From Actinomycetota bacterium (lineage in GTDB: Bacteria > Actinomycetota > Rubrobacteria > Rubrobacterales > Rubrobacteraceae): DNA of 34,798 nucleotides. A program made the position numbers and the translations under genes. This document shows positions 31,882 through 34,798 of the stretch, piece after piece. Positions within the stretch are counted from its first letter, which is position 1. Each line of letters begins with the position of its first letter. The DNA is taken from positions 1 to 34,798 of the forward strand of contig SIRX01000157.1 in assembly GCA_004563715.1 (NCBI GenBank), in the 5' to 3' direction. The notes under the pieces are model-generated. The model was given only the letters and a program-made list of their open reading frames with translations, did not search any database and was not told where the DNA came from.

Positions 31882-32760
31882 GTGCCAAAGTTTATGGACT
31901 TGGGTGAGCAGGCCGACGCGGACTTCTCCCGGGCGAGGAGAAAGGCGTTTCTGCGCCGGATCGGCTCCTACCTGCGCAACGACCCCGGGTCCAACCGGTT
32001 GCTCTCCTTCGACGAGGTCAAGCAGGCGCTGGGGGCCGTGGAGCAGGTCTACCTCGGTATGCGCACTGTACCGGTAGAGAAGATCGTCGGCAGCGTCGGG
32101 CGCCACCGGGACTTCGACCGGGCCTTTCTCCCCTCCAAGGCCGGCACCGAAAGCCGCTGGAAAAAGATAGACGAGATGATGCACCGGGCCGAGGAGCTGC
32201 CCCCGGTGTGCCTGTACAAGATCGGGGACGCCTACTTCGTCCAGGACGGCAACCACCGGGTCTCGGTCGCCCGCCAGCTGGGCGTGGAGATGATCGACGC
32301 CGAGGTCACGGAACTGCGCAGCCGGGTCCCGGTAGACTCGCCGTTGACCGCCGAGAGCCTGCTGCACAAGCTGGAGTACCGCCGCCTGCTGGAGCGGCTA
32401 CCCGTGGACCGGGTGCTGCCAGAGATAAAAGTCGAGTTCTCCGACGTGTCCGACTACCGGCGCCTGGCGACCTACGTAGAGGCGCACGGCTTCCGCCTCT
32501 CGCAGCTGTGGCGGCGCCACGTCTCGCCGGAGGAAGTCCTCAAGGACTGGTACGAATACTCCTACGCCCCGATAGCCGACATGATCCGGGAGGACCGCAT
32601 TCTGGAAGCGTTCCCCGGCAGGTCGGAGCTGGACCTGTACCTCTGGATCGTCCACCACCGCGAACGGCTCGTCGTCGAGACCCGCGACGAGACCGTGACC
32701 CCGGAGACGGCCAAGGACGACATCCTGAAAAAGGGTCGGCGCCGCCTCGGCAGGAAGTAG
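31882..32760 (+). CDS. ParB/sulfiredoxin-fold protein of unknown function
   Basis: A 292-residue cytosolic protein. Residues 60-130 resemble the ParB N-terminal/sulfiredoxin fold: TVPVEKIVGSVGRHRDFDRAF and QDGNHRVSVARQLG, the latter being the family nucleotide/phosphate motif. The C-terminal half is charged and helical with no helix-turn-helix seen, and ends in a basic tail (KKGRRRLGRK). ParB proper binds CTP; this one lacks the rest of ParB, so a chromosome-segregation role is not supported. The GTG start is chosen from the promoter and frame. Confidence 0.65.
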   Translation: MPKFMDLGEQADADFSRARRKAFLRRIGSYLRNDPGSNRLLSFDEVKQALGAVEQVYLGMRTVPVEKIVGSVGRHRDFDRAFLPSKAGTESRWKKIDEMMHRAEELPPVCLYKIGDAYFVQDGNHRVSVARQLGVEMIDAEVTELRSRVPVDSPLTAESLLHKLEYRRLLERLPVDRVLPEIKVEFSDVSDYRRLATYVEAHGFRLSQLWRRHVSPEEVLKDWYEYSYAPIADMIREDRILEAFPGRSELDLYLWIVHHRERLVVETRDETVTPETAKDDILKKGRRRLGRK

Positions 32761-32836
32761 GAGGACTCACCTGAGCCTTCCGGTCCCACCGTGTAATATG
32801 AGTTTGTAGTCTACGGGCCATTTCGGGGGTAATTTT

Positions 32837-33526
32837 TTGGGTGTAATCTCTGTTCTGTGGTCGCCGGCGCGGGTAATGGGCGAGGTGGCCGGGCGCCGCG
32901 ACGTGCTGGCGGGGTTTCTGGTCGTGGCCGCGAGCGCGGTCCTGGGGCTTGTCGGCTCCACGGTCCTTTTCCTGGGCGGCGCCTACGAAACCCAGATAGA
33001 AGAGCAGTTGCGGGCCGCGGACACGGGGCTGCCTCCGGGCTTCGCGGAGGACATATCGCAGGCGGCGGGGTTGTTCGCGCCCGCGGCCATCGTCTTTTCG
33101 GTGCTCTCCCCGTTTGTCTATTGGACCGTGGTCTCGCTGGTGATGCAGCTGGTGACGCGCTTTTTCGGCGGCGAGGGACCAATATCCGCGATGTTCGCGG
33201 CGGTGGGCGTGGCACACCTGGTGTTCGTCCTTTCTTCGCTGGTTTCTCTACCTCTGACTCTGTTGCAGTCCGCCCTGGGGGCTGGAGAACCGGCCGCGCA
33301 GGTCGTGGGCCTGCTGGAGAGCCTGCTCACCATAGCGTTCCTGCTCTGGTACGTGGTGCTGGTGGTGATCGGGGCCGCCAAGGCCCGTAACATCAGCTAC
33401 GGCGAGTCCACGGGTTCGTGCGCCATCTCCTGCGCGGGCTGCCTCGGCCTCGTAATAGCCACGGTCGTGGCCATAGTGGTGCTGATCACCGTGCTGGCGG
33501 GCGCTGCCGGCGGGAGTTCTTTGTAA
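32837..33526 (+). CDS. Yip1-domain membrane protein
   Basis: A 229-residue membrane protein with about five helices. The start (GVISVLWSPARVMGEVAGRRD) and the FVYWTVVSLVMQLVTRFFGGEG segment are typical of bacterial Yip1-like (DUF1282-like) proteins. The function is unknown. TTG 32837 has GGGGGT 9 nt upstream; TAATAT (32794-32799) could be the -10. It is followed 43 nt later by sppA, so both may be one transcript. Confidence 0.75.
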   Translation: MGVISVLWSPARVMGEVAGRRDVLAGFLVVAASAVLGLVGSTVLFLGGAYETQIEEQLRAADTGLPPGFAEDISQAAGLFAPAAIVFSVLSPFVYWTVVSLVMQLVTRFFGGEGPISAMFAAVGVAHLVFVLSSLVSLPLTLLQSALGAGEPAAQVVGLLESLLTIAFLLWYVVLVVIGAAKARNISYGESTGSCAISCAGCLGLVIATVVAIVVLITVLAGAAGGSSL

Positions 33527-33569
33527 GCGGGTTTTCGACTGGGCTTTTGGAGCCCCGGAAAGGAAACAT

Positions 33570-34616
33570 GTGGATTCTGCAGGCGAGCAGCCAAGACAGG
33601 AAAACACGGAGAGGCGTCCCCGGCAGCGCGGGTGGCTCATCGGCGGGGCCGTGGTCGCCGGCCTGATGGTCCTCACGGTGGGAGCGCTGGTGCTGGTCGT
33701 GGCACTCGGCACCGGAGAGCGTGACCGGAGCGGCCCGGCGGCGGCCCCGCCAACCTACCAGGAAGAGTACGTCTCCGGCGAAGGCCCGGATAAGGTCGCG
33801 GTAATCCCGGTGGTGGGCCTGATCTCCCCCGCAGAGAGCAACGTCAGCGGCACGGTCCCGCTGTCCACCCCGGACGGGCTGCGCAACGCCCTCCGGCAGG
33901 CGGCGGAGGACGACGCCGTGGTGGGGGTTTTGCTCGAGGTAAACTCCCCCGGCGGCGGGGTCACCGCCAGCGACCAGATGCACCGTCTGATAGAGGACTT
34001 CAAAAGCTCTTCGGACAAACCCGTGGTGGTCTCCCTGGGCACCACGGCGGCCTCCGGCGGCTACTACATCGCCACCGCCGCCGACGACATCGTCACCGAG
34101 CCGACCGCGCTCACGGGCTCCCTGGGGGCCATAATCCAGCTTCCAGATCTCTCCGGAACCGCGGACAAGGTAGGCTTCGAACAGGAGGTCATAAAGAGCG
34201 GCGAGTTCAAGGACATGGGGTCTAGCTTCCGGGACCTCAGCCCGGAGGAGCGCGAGATTTTCGAGTCCATCGTGGACGAGAGCTACGACCGCTTTGTGCA
34301 GGTGATCGTAGAGGGCCGTAACCTCTCCGAGCAGCGGGTGCGCGAGGTAGCCGACGGCCGGGTGTACACCGGGGAACAGGCGGTGGAGCTTGACCTCGCG
34401 GACGAACTCGGCGGGCTGGAAGAGGCCGCCGAGATCACCCGCCAGAAGGCAGACGTGGAGGAGGCCACCGTCGTCCGTTACACCCGTCCCCCTGGCCTCT
34501 CAGGCCTCCTCCGCCTCTTTCTGGAGCCCCAGGAACCCTCCACCCTGCAACTCCTGGAAGCCACCGGCCTACACCTCAAAGGCGAGCCCCTGTACCTCTA
34601 CCTGCCGGGCACCTGA
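33570..34616 (+). CDS. sppA: Signal peptide peptidase SppA, short form
   Basis: A 348-residue membrane-bound S49 serine protease that removes residual signal peptides. One membrane segment lies at about 24-47. The catalytic serine is Ser162 (TTAASGGYYIA) and the catalytic lysine is Lys214 (GEFKDMGS), a spacing of 52 residues as in Bacillus subtilis SppA. It is the short, single-domain form. It begins with GTG 33570 inside an ATGTG, with AAAGGA just upstream; the ATG at 33568 is in another frame and yields only a shadow. Confidence 0.9.
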   Translation: MDSAGEQPRQENTERRPRQRGWLIGGAVVAGLMVLTVGALVLVVALGTGERDRSGPAAAPPTYQEEYVSGEGPDKVAVIPVVGLISPAESNVSGTVPLSTPDGLRNALRQAAEDDAVVGVLLEVNSPGGGVTASDQMHRLIEDFKSSSDKPVVVSLGTTAASGGYYIATAADDIVTEPTALTGSLGAIIQLPDLSGTADKVGFEQEVIKSGEFKDMGSSFRDLSPEEREIFESIVDESYDRFVQVIVEGRNLSEQRVREVADGRVYTGEQAVELDLADELGGLEEAAEITRQKADVEEATVVRYTRPPGLSGLLRLFLEPQEPSTLQLLEATGLHLKGEPLYLYLPGT

Positions 34617-34625
34617 AACCAGAAA

Positions 34626-34658
34626 GCACAGTAGCGGTTCTTGACACCGCTACTGTGC
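34626..34658 (+). terminator. Perfect 13-bp hairpin after sppA
   Basis: GCACAGTAGCGGT (34626-34638) pairs with its exact complement at 34646-34658 around a 7-nt loop, 9 nt after the sppA stop. There is no T-tract, so it could be an sppA terminator, an element protecting the next gene from read-through, or an insertion target. TTGACA at 34641-34646 lies in the loop and stem but has no matching -10. Confidence 0.6.
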
Positions 34659-34751
34659 AAAGATCTCGTAAGATACTGTTGGTTTATTCAGTGGCGGTGC
34701 TGCATACTCCGAGAGTAAGCTCCGGCAACCAGATTCTCAAAGGTGGAAGTC

Positions 34752-34798
34752 ATGTCGATGCAGCCGCAACCGATCTCTCCCGTCCCCGAAGAAACCGC
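34752..34798 (+). CDS. Start of a gene cut by the window edge; N-terminus like IS1182-type transposases
   Basis: The ATG has AGGTGG 7 nt upstream. The readable residues MSMQPQPISPVPEET resemble the beginning of IS1182-family transposases as I remember them (MS..PQPIPPVPEET). Only 15 residues are available, so this is a pointer and not an assignment. If right, an insertion sequence starts between 34617 and 34752 and its left terminal repeat lies there. Confidence 0.5.
   Translation, partial: MSMQPQPISPVPEET

Overview
The window is about 35 kb of GC-rich, densely coding bacterial chromosome. Intergenic gaps are short, GTG and TTG starts are frequent, and there are no rRNA or tRNA genes. The gene set points to an actinobacterium, most likely a Rubrobacter-like lineage: an actinobacterial-type HemQ, the CysM/Mec/CysO/MoeZ cysteine route known from mycobacteria, a PASTA-less Ser/Thr kinase, and DUF3891 and DUF2723 proteins. 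That placement is inference. The window looks like housekeeping sequence. The only mobile-element signal is at the extreme right edge.

Left part, 1-5.8 kb, plus strand: an aldo/keto reductase and the coproheme decarboxylase HemQ, then a terminator. Next is a compact operon for thiocarboxylate-dependent cysteine synthesis: cysM-type synthase, JAMM peptidase (Mec), sulfur carrier (CysO) and the E1-like/rhodanese activator (MoeZ). A strong hairpin ends it, and an M23 peptidase gene follows. Then 5.8-10 kb, minus strand: HinT, an M42 aminopeptidase, DUF3891, a small membrane protein, a PAP2 phosphatase and a formate/nitrite-type channel.

Middle part, 10-22.6 kb: a small orphan gene, rpiA, a cold-shock protein, a membrane-anchored HtrA protease, a transmembrane Ser/Thr kinase, DAHP synthase and chorismate mutase (minus strand), and a small secreted calcium-repeat protein. 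Plus-strand hisC-like aminotransferase and tyrA follow, so the shikimate, chorismate and tyrosine genes form a split cluster. Next come a CDA-family deaminase, a TIGR01777 epimerase, a YdjM-like membrane protein, an nfeD-SPFH pair and a TetR regulator.

Right part, 22.7 kb to the end, mostly plus strand: an SRPBCC protein, an APH-fold kinase, a nucleoside hydrolase followed directly by a YnjBCD-like ABC importer, a Nudix hydrolase (minus strand), a DUF2723 membrane protein coupled to a metallophosphoesterase, a ParB/Srx-like protein, a Yip1-domain protein and SppA. The last 47 bases begin a gene whose N-terminus resembles IS1182-type transposases.

The points most worth a second look are these: CysO carries seven residues after its Gly-Gly and sits next to a JAMM peptidase; several genes have a -10-like hexamer only 6-10 nt before the start codon, suggesting leaderless transcripts; HtrA appears to use a CTG start; and the nucleoside hydrolase/YnjBCD locus has no assigned substrate.
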